Shown here piece by piece: positions 37,816 through 47,008 of a stretch of DNA of 64,000 nt. The notes beneath the pieces are model-generated. The model saw only the letters and a list, made by a program, of their open reading frames with translations. It was not told where the DNA came from and made no database searches. Position 1 is the stretch's first letter. Every line of letters begins with the position of its first letter. A program made the position numbers and the translations under genes. Source of the stretch: Pectobacterium zantedeschiae (GTDB taxonomy: Bacteria > Pseudomonadota > Gammaproteobacteria > Enterobacterales > Enterobacteriaceae); the NCBI RefSeq assembly GCF_004137795.1, contig NZ_NWTM01000001.1, positions 2,948,035-3,012,034 on the forward strand, written 5' to 3'.

Positions 37816-38760
37816 ATGAAAAAAAGACTACCTCCCCTTGGGTCGCTGCGAGCCTTTGACAAAGTAGCGGAGCTACGCAGCTTCAAACACGCCGCCGACG
37901 TGCTCGGTGTTTCCGCCACGGCGGTTAGCCACCAGATTCGTCTACTAGAAGAACACCTAGGCCAACGCGTGTTGGATCGGACACCTCGCCACGTGGCGCT
38001 CACGGACAAAGGCGAATTGCTCTATGCAGGGACTCGTCAGGCATTTATGTTGCTTCAGGATACAGTGGAAAAAGTTATAGAGTCCCCCGTGGACAACATA
38101 TTGACCCTGACCGCCACGACAGCGTTTATTTCTCACTGGCTCATGCCTCGTCTGGCACAGTTACGCCACGCTTATCCAGACCTTGATCTACGCCTGCATG
38201 CTGACGATCGCATCGTCGACATGCAAACAGCCGCGATTGATATCGCTATCCGCTATGGCAACGTGCCTGATGGGGCAGTAGCGTCACCGTGTCTTTTCGA
38301 GGATAAATTTATCCTCGCAGTGAGCCCAAAATTCGCGATAACACATCCAGAAGATTTGCTAATGGTCCCACTTATTCACGTTGATGGCAGACGAATCCCA
38401 TCATTAACGCCTGACTGGAGCTTGTGGCGAGAGCTGCACGGGCCATCAGCGCTAGATATTACGCACGGTTCACACTTCAACGATGAAACGCACGCCATTG
38501 AGGCCGCAATCGCCGGACAAGGCGCAGTGATCGCCAGTCGCCTAATCTTACAGAATGCATTACGCAGCCGTGTGCTTTACGCGCCGTTTGCTACTGCACT
38601 TGATGGAGGTTGCTACTACTTCGTTGAAAATCCAAGCAGTAAGAAACACAGTCTTATCACGCGGTTTCGCAACTGGTTAACAGCAGAGATAGTTGAGAGT
38701 TCAGAGGCTGGCAGGCCAAATGGTCGCTCAGGCGATGAGGGACACCAACGAGTATCCTGA
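37816..38760 (+). CDS. LysR-family transcriptional regulator (GcvA-like)
   Basis: 314 residues. N-terminal winged helix-turn-helix (LGSLRAFDKVAELRSFKHAAD then VLGVSATAVSHQIRLLEEHL) followed by the effector-binding domain; the ISHWLMPRLAQLRHAYPDL segment and DIAIRYG are typical of the GcvA/AmpR-like branch. The C-terminal ~25 residues (SEAGRPNGRSGDEGHQRVS) look like a weakly conserved tail. Divergent from the VOC gene, its likely target; the effector is unknown. Confidence 0.88.
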   Translation: MKKRLPPLGSLRAFDKVAELRSFKHAADVLGVSATAVSHQIRLLEEHLGQRVLDRTPRHVALTDKGELLYAGTRQAFMLLQDTVEKVIESPVDNILTLTATTAFISHWLMPRLAQLRHAYPDLDLRLHADDRIVDMQTAAIDIAIRYGNVPDGAVASPCLFEDKFILAVSPKFAITHPEDLLMVPLIHVDGRRIPSLTPDWSLWRELHGPSALDITHGSHFNDETHAIEAAIAGQGAVIASRLILQNALRSRVLYAPFATALDGGCYYFVENPSSKKHSLITRFRNWLTAEIVESSEAGRPNGRSGDEGHQRVS

Positions 38761-38794
38761 AAAAAAGCAGATATTGCCTTATCTTGTGGTATTT

Positions 38795-38812
38795 TGTTTA
38801 GTAGGCTAAACA
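38795..38812. promoter_or_regulatory. NadR operator (TGTTTA-N6-TAAACA)
   Basis: Exact match to the published NadR-box form TGTTTA-N6-TAAACA, 14 bases before the nadR ATG. It would overlap the promoter or ribosome-binding region and suggests negative autoregulation by NAD(P)-bound NadR. Confidence 0.75.
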
Positions 38813-38825
38813 AGAGTGTTGCACC

Positions 38826-40079
38826 ATGTCATCATTTGATTACCTGAAATCCGCTATCCGCCAGAAGGGTTGCACCCTACAGCAGGTTGCCGACGCGACC
38901 GATATGACCAAAGGCTATCTCAGTCAGTTACTTAATGCCAAAATCAAAAGCCCTAGCGCACAGAAGCTGGAAGCGCTACATCGGTTTCTTGAGCTGGAAT
39001 TCCCTCGCTACGAAAAGAATATTGGCGTCGTCTTCGGCAAGTTCTATCCACTACACACCGGCCACATTTATCTGATTCAGCGCGCATGCAGCCAGGTCGA
39101 TGAACTGCATGTGATTTTAGGTTACGACGAGCCGCGCGACCGTTTGCTGTTTGAGAACAGTTCGATGTCACAGCAGCCCACCGTCAGCGACCGCCTGCGT
39201 TGGCTATTGCAGACCTTTAAATATCAGAAAAATATTCATATTCACGCCTTTAATGAGCAAGGGATGGAGCCTTACCCACACGGCTGGGATGTGTGGAGTA
39301 AAGGAATTCAGGCGTTCATGCAGGAAAAAAGTATCACGCCTAATTTCGTCTACACCAGTGAAGAACAGGATGCGCCGCAATACCGCGAACATCTCGGTAT
39401 TGAAGCTGTTTTGATCGACCCGCAGCGATCCTTTATGAACATTAGCGGTTCGCAGATCCGCCACGATCCCTTCCGCTATTGGGACTATATCCCAACCGAA
39501 GTGAAACCGTTCTTTGTGCGTACCGTAGCCATTCTTGGTGGCGAATCCAGTGGTAAATCCACGCTGGTAAACAAGTTGGCTAATATCTTCAACACCACCA
39601 GCGCCTGGGAATATGGCCGCGATTACGTGTTCTCCCATCTGGGTGGCGACGAGATGGCGTTGCAGTATTCCGACTACGACAAGATTGCACTGGGTCAGGC
39701 ACAGTACATTGATTTTGCGGTCAAATATGCCAATAAAGTCGCCTTTATCGACACCGATTTTGTCACTACGCAGGCGTTCTGCAAGAAATATGAAGGCCGT
39801 GAACACCCATTCGTACAGGCGCTGATCGATGAATACCGCTTCGATCTGGTGATTTTGCTGGAGAACAACACGCCGTGGGTAGCCGATGGGCTGCGCAGCT
39901 TAGGCAGCACCACCGCGCGTTCAGAATTCCAGAACCTGCTGAAAACGATGCTGGCTAAAAATAATATCCCGTACGTTTACATCAAAGAGTCGGACTACGA
40001 TTCGCGGTTCCTGCACTGTGTGGAATTGGTACAGCAGATGTTGGGCCACGATCGATCGCCCGAACAAATAAAAAACTAG
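38826..40079 (+). CDS. nadR: Trifunctional NAD regulator/NMN adenylyltransferase/ribosylnicotinamide kinase NadR
   Basis: 417 residues. Domain 1 (~1-60): helix-turn-helix repressor (CTLQQVADATDMTKGYLSQLL). Domain 2 (~65-225): nucleotidyltransferase with GKFYPLHTGH and ISGSQIR, making NAD from NMN. Domain 3 (~230-410): ribosylnicotinamide kinase with Walker A GGESSGKST and DTDFVTT. All three domains are intact. It represses NAD synthesis and uptake genes and salvages nicotinamide riboside. It follows radA in E. coli; here a VOC/LysR pair is inserted between. Its stop TAG overlaps the stop of the convergent fau gene. Confidence 0.97.
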   Translation: MSSFDYLKSAIRQKGCTLQQVADATDMTKGYLSQLLNAKIKSPSAQKLEALHRFLELEFPRYEKNIGVVFGKFYPLHTGHIYLIQRACSQVDELHVILGYDEPRDRLLFENSSMSQQPTVSDRLRWLLQTFKYQKNIHIHAFNEQGMEPYPHGWDVWSKGIQAFMQEKSITPNFVYTSEEQDAPQYREHLGIEAVLIDPQRSFMNISGSQIRHDPFRYWDYIPTEVKPFFVRTVAILGGESSGKSTLVNKLANIFNTTSAWEYGRDYVFSHLGGDEMALQYSDYDKIALGQAQYIDFAVKYANKVAFIDTDFVTTQAFCKKYEGREHPFVQALIDEYRFDLVILLENNTPWVADGLRSLGSTTARSEFQNLLKTMLAKNNIPYVYIKESDYDSRFLHCVELVQQMLGHDRSPEQIKN

Positions 40080-40726
40080 CGCGTGTTCCACTGCCAATGG
40101 TGGGAGGGCGTGATAATTTCCGGTAGCGGGATGTCCCAACTTTCCACTGGCAGTGCGTCAACCATCTGACAATCGTGGGCCAGTCCAATCGGATAAGGCC
40201 CGCGAGACATCTGGTTGCGATACTGCAACGTCCGATCGTAAAAACCACCGCCCATGCCCAAGCGCTGCCCCTGATGATCAAACGCTACCAGCGGCGTCAG
40301 CAGAATATCCAACTGCGATAACGGCAGCACCTGCCGTACGTCCAGACGCGGCTCCATAATCTTCAGACGATTGCGCACCAGCTCGGTGTCCGGTGCATAG
40401 CGCAGAAACAGCAGATACCCGGTGCGAAACGGATGAAGAACCGGCAAGTAAACGCGCTTCCCCCGCAGCCATAGCTGTTGAATTAACGGATGCGTATCCA
40501 GCTCACCATCAAACGACAGAAATACCGCCACGCTATCTGCCCGTATGATCTTCGGGTGCGCCATGACACGTTCACTCGCCTGTTGCGCAAATAATCTCTG
40601 CTGTTCCGGCGTCAGTAAACGCCGCTGCTGGCGCACAACCTGACGGATCTGCTGACGTGATACTGCCGTGGAGGAAGGTGAATTATCGGGAAGAATTGGT
40701 AAATCAGAAGATGACATGGGCTGCAT
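40076..40726 (-). CDS. fau: 5-formyltetrahydrofolate cyclo-ligase
   Basis: 216 residues, longer than the 182-aa E. coli protein through an N-terminal extension of ~25 polar residues; ATG at 40717 is an alternative start. ATP-dependent conversion of 5-formyl-THF to 5,10-methenyl-THF. Motifs: IRQVVRQQRR (ATP binding), FLSFDGELDTHPLI, RVYLPVLHPF, and the signature LGMGGGFYDRTL. It lies just downstream of 6S RNA, as in E. coli where ssrS and fau are co-transcribed. The gene ends inside the nadR stop (shared CTAG). Confidence 0.95.
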   Translation of the reverse strand: MQPMSSSDLPILPDNSPSSTAVSRQQIRQVVRQQRRLLTPEQQRLFAQQASERVMAHPKIIRADSVAVFLSFDGELDTHPLIQQLWLRGKRVYLPVLHPFRTGYLLFLRYAPDTELVRNRLKIMEPRLDVRQVLPLSQLDILLTPLVAFDHQGQRLGMGGGFYDRTLQYRNQMSRGPYPIGLAHDCQMVDALPVESWDIPLPEIITPSHHWQWNTR

Positions 40727-40755
40727 TCGCCACGGTCAAAAGTGATAAAAGAAAG

Positions 40756-40939
40756 GGAATCTCCGAGATGCCGCCGCAGGCTGTAACCCTTGAACCCTTG
40801 GTTCAAGGTGAACATAACGTCGCAGTCTTAAGGCTTCTCGGACGAACCGAGCGTGCTCACCAACCGCAGAGCATTACATTCTGTTGGTATGAAATATCGG
40901 CTCAGGGGACTGGCCCGCTGACAAACATCTCAGAGAAAT
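40756..40939 (-). ncRNA. ssrS: 6S RNA (SsrS)
   Basis: 184 bases, the same length as the E. coli RNA. The minus strand starts ATTTCTCTGAGATGTTTGTC and ends in GGAGATTCC-type sequence that pairs with the 5' end. The internal stretches GGGCCAGTCCCCTGAGCCGA, CGGTTGGTGAGCACGCTCGG and CCTTGAACCAAGGGTTCAAG match the E. coli 6S RNA closely. It mimics an open promoter and sequesters sigma-70 RNA polymerase in stationary phase. Position between zapA and fau is conserved. Confidence 0.96.
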
Positions 40940-41013
40940 TTTATTCGTTACTCGCGATAAACCTTAGCACGTCTTATCGCGTAAAAACACCGTACTTTTG
41001 TCAAAATACGACG

Positions 41014-41343
41014 TTATTCAAATTGTGCACCCTGACGTTCCGTGATCTTGCCTTGTTCCAGCAACGCCTGCTCGATGGTTTGCTGCAACATACGAATACG
41101 CTGTTCCATATTCGACGCATAATCACGCGTCTTACCCCGCTCCTGCGCCAGTTCATGGCACACATTCAGCGCGGCAATAAACACCAGTTGCTCGGTGTTT
41201 GTCACTCTTGTGCGAACTTTAAGATCTTGCAACCGCTGGTTAAGATCTTCCGCTGCCTGATTCAACGCTTCCTGTTGTTCTGGCGGACAATTCACTCTTA
41301 ACGAACGGCCAAAAATTTGAATATCTACTGGTTGTGCAGACAT
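41014..41343 (-). CDS. zapA: Cell division protein ZapA
   Basis: 109 residues. Binds and cross-links FtsZ filaments at midcell. N-terminal globular segment ([26 protein letters not shown]) and C-terminal coiled coil (~65-105). Length and sequence match E. coli ZapA. Divergent from ygfB and upstream of ssrS-fau as usual. Confidence 0.96.
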   Translation of the reverse strand: MSAQPVDIQIFGRSLRVNCPPEQQEALNQAAEDLNQRLQDLKVRTRVTNTEQLVFIAALNVCHELAQERGKTRDYASNMEQRIRMLQQTIEQALLEQGKITERQGAQFE

Positions 41344-41535
41344 ACCACCTTCCTGCCTTTTTTCGTTCTTGCGCCCGCGAGTCGCATAGCATGAGCATTA
41401 CCCGTTACATCGGGTTCATTAAAGCGGGCGCCACTATATATAGCCGAGATCTAAGATACAAGCCCTTTCTGGAATCCAAAGGGAGCTTGGTGGTAGCATA
41501 GCACGAACCAATCCAGCCAACGATGATGAATCCGC

Positions 41536-42123
41536 ATGTCTATAGAGAACACGTTTCCTGCCTATGAAGGCCTTGACCAACTGCTTCATCAACAGCAAGT
41601 CGCGCTGACCGCAGCAGAAATGCACGGCTTGATCAGCGGAATGCTGTGTGGTGGAAACCATGATGATAGTTGGAGAACGCTGGTTTTTGAACTGACCAAT
41701 GAAGGTATGGCGTTTACTCAAACGCTGTCGCAGCCGCTTCAGGACCTGTATCAGGCCACGCGCGAAGCGCTGGAAGATGATGGTTTCCTGTTTCAGCTTT
41801 TCCTGCCTGATGATTCGCTGGACGACGTGAGCGTTTTCGATCGCGCCGATGCGCTGGCAGGCTGGGTCAACCACTTCCTACTGGGTCTGGGCGTCGCTCA
41901 GCCGAAGTTGAACAAGGTTAAAGGCGAGCTGAAAGAAGCCATCGAAGATTTGCGCAACATCGCACAGCTTGGCTACGACGAAGACGAAGATCAGGAAGAA
42001 CTGGAGCAATCGCTGGAAGAAGTGATTGAGTATGTTCGCGTTTCTGCCATTTTGTGCCATACCGAATTTACCAGCCAACGCGTTGTCACTGCCCCCGAGC
42101 AGCAAAAACCAACGCTGCATTGA
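41536..42123 (+). CDS. ygfB: UPF0149 family protein YgfB
   Basis: 195 residues. All-helical acidic protein with [18 protein letters not shown] near the N-terminus and an acidic C-terminal helix ([21 protein letters not shown]). The family is conserved in gammaproteobacteria directly upstream of pepP-ubiH-ubiI, as here. In Pseudomonas YgfB modulates ampDh3/alpA expression; the function in enterobacteria is unclear. Confidence 0.93.
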   Translation: MSIENTFPAYEGLDQLLHQQQVALTAAEMHGLISGMLCGGNHDDSWRTLVFELTNEGMAFTQTLSQPLQDLYQATREALEDDGFLFQLFLPDDSLDDVSVFDRADALAGWVNHFLLGLGVAQPKLNKVKGELKEAIEDLRNIAQLGYDEDEDQEELEQSLEEVIEYVRVSAILCHTEFTSQRVVTAPEQQKPTLH

Positions 42124-42228
42124 TTTTTGATGCAAGGCAGTCTTACGAAAGACGTTATTTTATAAAAATCATGCCTTATGCAGGCGGAAGGGAAAGGCAA
42201 CCGCACGGACAATTTTCAGGAGCAGGTG

Positions 42229-43554
42229 ATGAATCCACAAGAATTTCTTCGTCGTCGTCAGGGTCTGTTGGAAAAAATGGCACCGGGCAGTGCGGCGATT
42301 ATTTTTGCTGCGCCGGAAGCGCAGCGCAATGCTGACAGTGATTACCCTTATCGTCAAAATAGTGATTTTTGGTATTTCACGGGTTTCAACGAACCAGAAG
42401 CCGTTCTGCTGCTGGTAAAAAGTGATGCTAAACATCACCACAGCGTAATCTTCAACCGCGTGCGCGACCTGACCGCTGAAATCTGGTTTGGCCGTCGCCT
42501 GGGCCAAGACGCAGCCCCCACCAAACTCGGCGTTGACCGTGCACTGCCATTTGGCGAAATCAGCGCGCAGCTGCATTTATTGTTGAACGGATTGGACGTG
42601 GTATACCACGCGCAAGGGCAGTACGATTACGCCGACAGGCTGGTTTTCGCTGCGCTGGATACCTTGCGCAACGGCACCCGCCAAGGATTTGCTGCCCCCG
42701 CTACGCTGACTGACTGGCGTCCTTGGGTGCATGAAATGCGCCTGTTCAAATCGCCTGCAGAAATCAGCGTCATGCGTCGCGCCTGTGAAATTACAGCGCT
42801 GGCTCATACACGAGCGATGCAGAAATGCCGTCCTGGCATGTATGAATATCAGCTTGAAGGCGAAATTCACCACGAATTTACCCGTCACGGCGCACGCTAT
42901 CCGTCTTACAACACCATCATCGGCAGCGGTGAAAATGCCTGCATCCTGCATTACACCGAAAACGAAACGCAAATGCGCGACGGCGATCTGGTGCTGATTG
43001 ACGCGGGCTGTGAATACAAAAGCTATGCTGGCGACATCACCCGCACCTTCCCGGTAAACGGTAAGTTTACTGCGCCGCAACGTGCCATTTACGACATCGT
43101 GTTGCGTTCACAGCTGCGGGCACTGGAGCTTTTTGGACCGGGTCGTAGCATCCGCGAAGTCAATGAAGAAGTGGTACGCATCATGGTTAGCGGGCTCATC
43201 AAGCTCGGCGTGATGAAGGGTGAAGTGGAAGAGCTGATTGCTGAACAGGCACATCGTCAGTTCTTCATGCACGGCCTCAGCCATTGGTTAGGTTTGGACG
43301 TGCACGATGTGGGCAATTACGGCACCACCGACCGAGGCCGTCCGCTTGAGCCCGGTATGGTGTTAACCATCGAGCCGGGTCTTTACATCGCGCCCGATGC
43401 TAAAGTGCCGCAGCAGTATCGAGGCATCGGTGTGCGTATTGAAGACAACATCGTGATCACCGAAAACGGTAACGAAAATCTGACAGCGGGCGTAATCAAA
43501 GACGCTGATGCCATCGAAGCGCTGATGGCGCAACAGCATGATACTCAGCACTAG
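42229..43554 (+). CDS. pepP: Xaa-Pro aminopeptidase PepP
   Basis: 441 residues from the ATG at 42229 (CAGGAG upstream), the same length as E. coli PepP. Cleaves N-terminal residues before proline. The N-terminal domain includes the YPYRQNSDFWYFTGF segment; the pita-bread catalytic domain carries LIDAGCEYKSYAGDITRTFPV (two Asp ligands), HGLSHWLGLDVHDVG (His), EPGMVLTIEPGLYI (Glu) and GIGVRIEDNI (Glu). Second in the ygfB-pepP-ubiH-ubiI set. Confidence 0.97.
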   Translation: MNPQEFLRRRQGLLEKMAPGSAAIIFAAPEAQRNADSDYPYRQNSDFWYFTGFNEPEAVLLLVKSDAKHHHSVIFNRVRDLTAEIWFGRRLGQDAAPTKLGVDRALPFGEISAQLHLLLNGLDVVYHAQGQYDYADRLVFAALDTLRNGTRQGFAAPATLTDWRPWVHEMRLFKSPAEISVMRRACEITALAHTRAMQKCRPGMYEYQLEGEIHHEFTRHGARYPSYNTIIGSGENACILHYTENETQMRDGDLVLIDAGCEYKSYAGDITRTFPVNGKFTAPQRAIYDIVLRSQLRALELFGPGRSIREVNEEVVRIMVSGLIKLGVMKGEVEELIAEQAHRQFFMHGLSHWLGLDVHDVGNYGTTDRGRPLEPGMVLTIEPGLYIAPDAKVPQQYRGIGVRIEDNIVITENGNENLTAGVIKDADAIEALMAQQHDTQH

Positions 43555-43599
43555 GCCGCTTTTTCAAAGGTCAGCGACATCATTGCAAAGGACAACAAC

Positions 43600-44778
43600 A
43601 TGGCGGTCATGATTGTCGGTGGTGGGATGGCGGGCGCGACGCTGGCGCTGGCGATATCACGGCTTTCACAAGGCACAATACCGGTTGACCTTATCGAGGC
43701 ATATTCACCACTCGGCAAGGAACATCCGGGTTTTGACGCACGCGCCATCGCACTGTCTGATGGCACACGCCAGCAGCTAGCGGCGCTGGGCATCTGGCAA
43801 GCACTGTCTGGCAATGCAACAGCAATAACCGACATTCACGTCAGCGAACGCGGACATGCCAGCGTAGTCAATCTGCACGCATCGGACTATCACGTTCAAG
43901 CATTAGGCCATGTGGTTGAACTGCATGAGGTCGGGCAGCGCCTGTTTTCCCTGCTACAGCAGGCACCTGGCGTGCGCCTGCACTGTCCGGCCAAGGTGGT
44001 TGCCGTCACGCGGATGCAAGAGAGCGCTACGCTAACATTGGATAACGGCACTGTGCTCACAGGTCAACTACTGGTTGCCGCCGATGGGTCACACTCCATG
44101 TTGTCGCAGTCCTGCGGGATTCACTGGCAGCAGCATGAGTATGATCAGGTTGCGGTCATTGCCAACGTAACCACGACAGAACCCCACCGCGGGCGCGCAT
44201 TTGAGCGGTTTACTCCGCACGGTCCGCTGGCGCTGTTACCGATGAGTAACGGCAGAAGCTCACTCGTCTGGTGCCATGATAAACATCGTCAACACGACGT
44301 TGATGGATGGAGCGAAGCCGAGTTTCGCCAACAGCTACAGCAGGCTTTTGGCTGGCGTCTGGGGCAATTTATCCACACCGGCGAACGCCATAGCTATCCG
44401 CTGCGCTTGCTAACCGCCAGCCAGCACATCAGCCATCGGCTGGCACTGGTCGGCAACGCGGCACAAACGCTGCATCCGATTGCCGGACAAGGCTTCAATC
44501 TGGGAATTCGCGATGTCATGTCGCTGGCGGAAACGCTCGTCGATGCGGCGAAAAACCAGCAGGATATCGGCCAGTACAGTGTACTCAGCCGCTATCAGCA
44601 ACGGCGCGAACCCGACCAACAGACCACCGTCGCGATCACCGATGGTCTGGTCAGGCTGTTCGCTAACCGCTATACCGCGCTGGCGGTCGGCCGCAATCTG
44701 GGTCTCATCGCCATGAATAACCTGCCGCTGATGCGCGATGCGTTTGCCCGTCGCACGCTGGGCTGGGTAGAACGTTAA
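43600..44778 (+). CDS. ubiH: 2-octaprenyl-6-methoxyphenol hydroxylase UbiH
   Basis: 392 residues. FAD-dependent monooxygenase of ubiquinone synthesis (C6 hydroxylation of the ring). FAD motif VGGGMAGATLALA at the N-terminus, the family ADGSHS motif near residue 165 and VGNAAQTLHPIAGQGFNLGIRD near 285. It follows pepP after 45 bases and precedes its paralogue ubiI. Confidence 0.96.
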   Translation: MAVMIVGGGMAGATLALAISRLSQGTIPVDLIEAYSPLGKEHPGFDARAIALSDGTRQQLAALGIWQALSGNATAITDIHVSERGHASVVNLHASDYHVQALGHVVELHEVGQRLFSLLQQAPGVRLHCPAKVVAVTRMQESATLTLDNGTVLTGQLLVAADGSHSMLSQSCGIHWQQHEYDQVAVIANVTTTEPHRGRAFERFTPHGPLALLPMSNGRSSLVWCHDKHRQHDVDGWSEAEFRQQLQQAFGWRLGQFIHTGERHSYPLRLLTASQHISHRLALVGNAAQTLHPIAGQGFNLGIRDVMSLAETLVDAAKNQQDIGQYSVLSRYQQRREPDQQTTVAITDGLVRLFANRYTALAVGRNLGLIAMNNLPLMRDAFARRTLGWVER

Positions 44779-44806
44779 TTAAGCTCGCCAACAGGAAAAT
44801 ACGGAA

Positions 44807-46018
44807 ATGCAATCATTCGACGTGGTTATTGCCGGCGGCGGTATGGTCGGTCTGGCGCTGGCCTGCGGCCTACAGGGTAGCGGCCTGCGCATCGCCGTGC
44901 TGGAAAAACAGGCTACCGAGCCTCAACCGCTCGGGAAAGACCATGCCCTGCGCGTCTCCGCCATCAATGCCGCCAGCGAATGCCTGCTGCGTCATATCGG
45001 CGTCTGGGAGAATCTCGTGGCGCAGCGTGTCAGCCCCTACAACGATATGCAGGTCTGGGACAAAGACAGCTTCGGCAAAATCAGCTTTAGCGGTGAAGAA
45101 TTTGGCTTTTCCCATCTTGGGCATATCATTGAAAACCCAGTGATTCAGCAGGTGCTGTGGCAGCGCGCCTCACAGTTAAGTGACATCACCCTGCTCTCCC
45201 CTGCGTCGTTAAAACAGGTTGCCTGGGGCGAGAACGAAGCCTTTATTACATTGCAAGACGACAGCATGCTGACTGCCAGGCTGGTGGTCGGCGCAGACGG
45301 CGCACATTCGTGGTTACGCCAGCATGCGGATATTCCGCTGACCTTTTGGGATTATGGGCACCACGCGCTGGTCGCCAATATTCGTACTGAGCACCCGCAT
45401 CAGTCTGTGGCACGTCAGGCGTTCCACGGTGATGGCATTCTGGCGTTCCTGCCGCTGGACGATCCACACCTCTGTTCGATTGTCTGGTCACTTTCGCCCG
45501 AGCAGGCACTGGCGATGCAAAACTTGCCAGTAGAGGAGTTCAACCGCCAGGTCGCCATGGCGTTTGATACGCGGTTAGGGCTGTGTGAACTGGAAAGCGA
45601 ACGCCAGACTTTCCCGCTGACGGGGCGCTACGCTCGCAGCTTCGCAGCACACCGACTGGTGCTGGTCGGTGATGCAGCCCACACCATTCATCCGCTTGCA
45701 GGACAAGGCGTCAACCTGGGCTTCATGGATGTCGCTGAACTGATTGCAGAGCTGAAGCGTTTACAGACACAGGGTAAAGATATCGGCCAACACCTTTATC
45801 TGCGGCGCTATGAACGCCGCCGCAAGCACAGCGCTGCCGTGATGCTCGCCAGCATGCAGGGGTTCCGCGAACTGTTTGACGGCGACAATCCGGCGAAAAA
45901 ACTACTGCGTGATGTCGGTCTGGTACTGGCGGATAAGCTCCCCGGAATTAAACCGACGCTGGTACGTCAGGCAATGGGATTACACGATCTGCCAGACTGG
46001 CTTAGCGTCGGAAAATAA
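44807..46018 (+). CDS. ubiI: Ubiquinone C5-hydroxylase UbiI (VisC)
   Basis: 403 residues. Paralogue of UbiH, hydroxylating C5 of the ubiquinone ring. FAD-binding AGGGMVGLALACGL, GADGAHSWLR, and VGDAAHTIHPLAGQGVNLGFMD. Last gene of the group; a strong hairpin follows. Confidence 0.96.
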   Translation: MQSFDVVIAGGGMVGLALACGLQGSGLRIAVLEKQATEPQPLGKDHALRVSAINAASECLLRHIGVWENLVAQRVSPYNDMQVWDKDSFGKISFSGEEFGFSHLGHIIENPVIQQVLWQRASQLSDITLLSPASLKQVAWGENEAFITLQDDSMLTARLVVGADGAHSWLRQHADIPLTFWDYGHHALVANIRTEHPHQSVARQAFHGDGILAFLPLDDPHLCSIVWSLSPEQALAMQNLPVEEFNRQVAMAFDTRLGLCELESERQTFPLTGRYARSFAAHRLVLVGDAAHTIHPLAGQGVNLGFMDVAELIAELKRLQTQGKDIGQHLYLRRYERRRKHSAAVMLASMQGFRELFDGDNPAKKLLRDVGLVLADKLPGIKPTLVRQAMGLHDLPDWLSVGK

Positions 46019-46041
46019 TAGATTCAGAACAGATAATAAAC

Positions 46042-46060
46042 CTCGCCGCTAAGCGGCGAG
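46042..46060 (+). terminator. Terminator hairpin after ubiI
   Basis: Perfect stem CTCGCCGC-TAA-GCGGCGAG, followed by TTATCAATAA and, further on, a TTTTTT run. Confidence 0.7.
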
Positions 46061-46362
46061 TTATCAATAACGCTTATTTTTTACTTAAATCAGTAATCAA
46101 CTATTACTCACCCTGTTATTTAATCAACTACTATAATCTCACTCCATAATATAATTAATCATATAAATATAATTAGCATGATAATAAGAAAGGCCGTCCA
46201 TTAAAAAATTAATCATTAAAAACAAATAATTAACTATTTTTTAGAAGGTTGCTTTCTGAGTCAGATAATATTATTTATTAAAGAGTGATCCCACTCTTTT
46301 ATTTAATAGGAATTTACGTTATAACGACTCCAGCAAGGACGCTTTAACAGGGAGTTACACGA
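46061..46362. other. AT-rich non-coding region upstream of truncated hcp
   Basis: About 300 bases, strongly AT-rich compared with the ubi genes, with no ORF. It holds the hairpin at 46280-46300 and the hcp ribosome-binding site CAGGGAG. The composition break marks the start of the accessory patch. Confidence 0.6.
46280..46300 (+). terminator. Intrinsic-terminator-like hairpin upstream of hcp
   Basis: AAAGAGTG-ATCC-CACTCTTT followed by TATTT, 63 bases before the hcp start. It may end read-through from an upstream transcript, be left over from a deleted gene, or act as a leader attenuator. Confidence 0.6.
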
Positions 46363-46626
46363 ATGGCTAATTCTATTTTTATGAAGATAACAGGTAAAAT
46401 TCAGGGGTTAATTTCTGAAGGGTGTTTAAGTATTGATTCTGTAGGAAACAAACATATTTCTGGACACGAAGATGAAATTTTTGTTTATGCGACAAATTAT
46501 GACCTATCAAGGGATCGACACGTCAATCATCACCCCTTTTCCGTGACTAAAGTCGTTGATAAGTCGACACCTCTTCTACTCACCAGCATCGCCAATAATG
46601 AACTATTGGAGGTTGAGTTAAGATAA
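46363..46626 (+). CDS. Truncated T6SS tube protein Hcp (N-terminal half only)
   Basis: 87 residues, with a good GGGAG upstream. The sequence is the N-terminal part of an Hcp: SIFMKITGKIQGLISEGCLS, then DSVGNKHISGHEDEIFVYA, HPFSVTKVVDKSTPLLLTSIANNELLEVELR. Full Hcp proteins are ~160 residues and continue after VELR with an FYR-type strand; here a TAA follows immediately. No downstream frame restores the missing half within the 12-base gap to the next gene, so a deletion rather than a point mutation is likely. It would probably not form hexameric rings. Hcp proteins can carry C-terminal toxin extensions with an immunity gene next door, which fits the three small membrane proteins downstream. 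Confidence 0.85.
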   Translation: MANSIFMKITGKIQGLISEGCLSIDSVGNKHISGHEDEIFVYATNYDLSRDRHVNHHPFSVTKVVDKSTPLLLTSIANNELLEVELR

Positions 46627-46638
46627 GGAATAATATCA

Positions 46639-46929
46639 ATGTCACGAGCAAAAGAATCCATCTATCATGTTTATTTTTATGCTTATTCCGCTTTATGCTT
46701 TTTTTTGATCAATACATTTTCCACAATCGGATATGATGGCTCACTTGAACGGTTCTGCGAAACACCGAGAGGCGACGTTGATAGTTTCCTTATTTTTATT
46801 ATCGTTCCCTTATCCGTTCATTTTTTTCTGGTTAAACGAAGCATCCCCAAGATTATTACCTATCTCATCATTCTCATATATCATTCAGACAGTTTTTATA
46901 CGAGAATTAGCATGTGCCCGATTATGTAG
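46639..46929 (+). CDS. Small membrane protein, tandem paralogue 1 (candidate immunity protein)
   Basis: 96 residues starting 12 bases after the truncated hcp, with AAGGA upstream. Three hydrophobic segments (~11-28, ~48-63, ~69-86). It shares with the next two genes the pattern FCExPxxDxDxFLxFIIxPLS, then VK(R/K)-x4-I-x-TY-x2-ILIY and a final FYxR-x3-C. This resembles what I recall of the YjeO/DUF2645 family. Position behind an Hcp stub suggests immunity to an Hcp-linked toxin, by inference only. AT-rich. Confidence 0.7.
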   Translation: MSRAKESIYHVYFYAYSALCFFLINTFSTIGYDGSLERFCETPRGDVDSFLIFIIVPLSVHFFLVKRSIPKIITYLIILIYHSDSFYTRISMCPIM

Positions 46930-47008
46930 ATAAAACAATAGATGCCTCATTTATTAGACAGTGGATTTTATTTATTTTCCATAAAGATTAAAAAAGGAAT
47001 TTTAAAGC

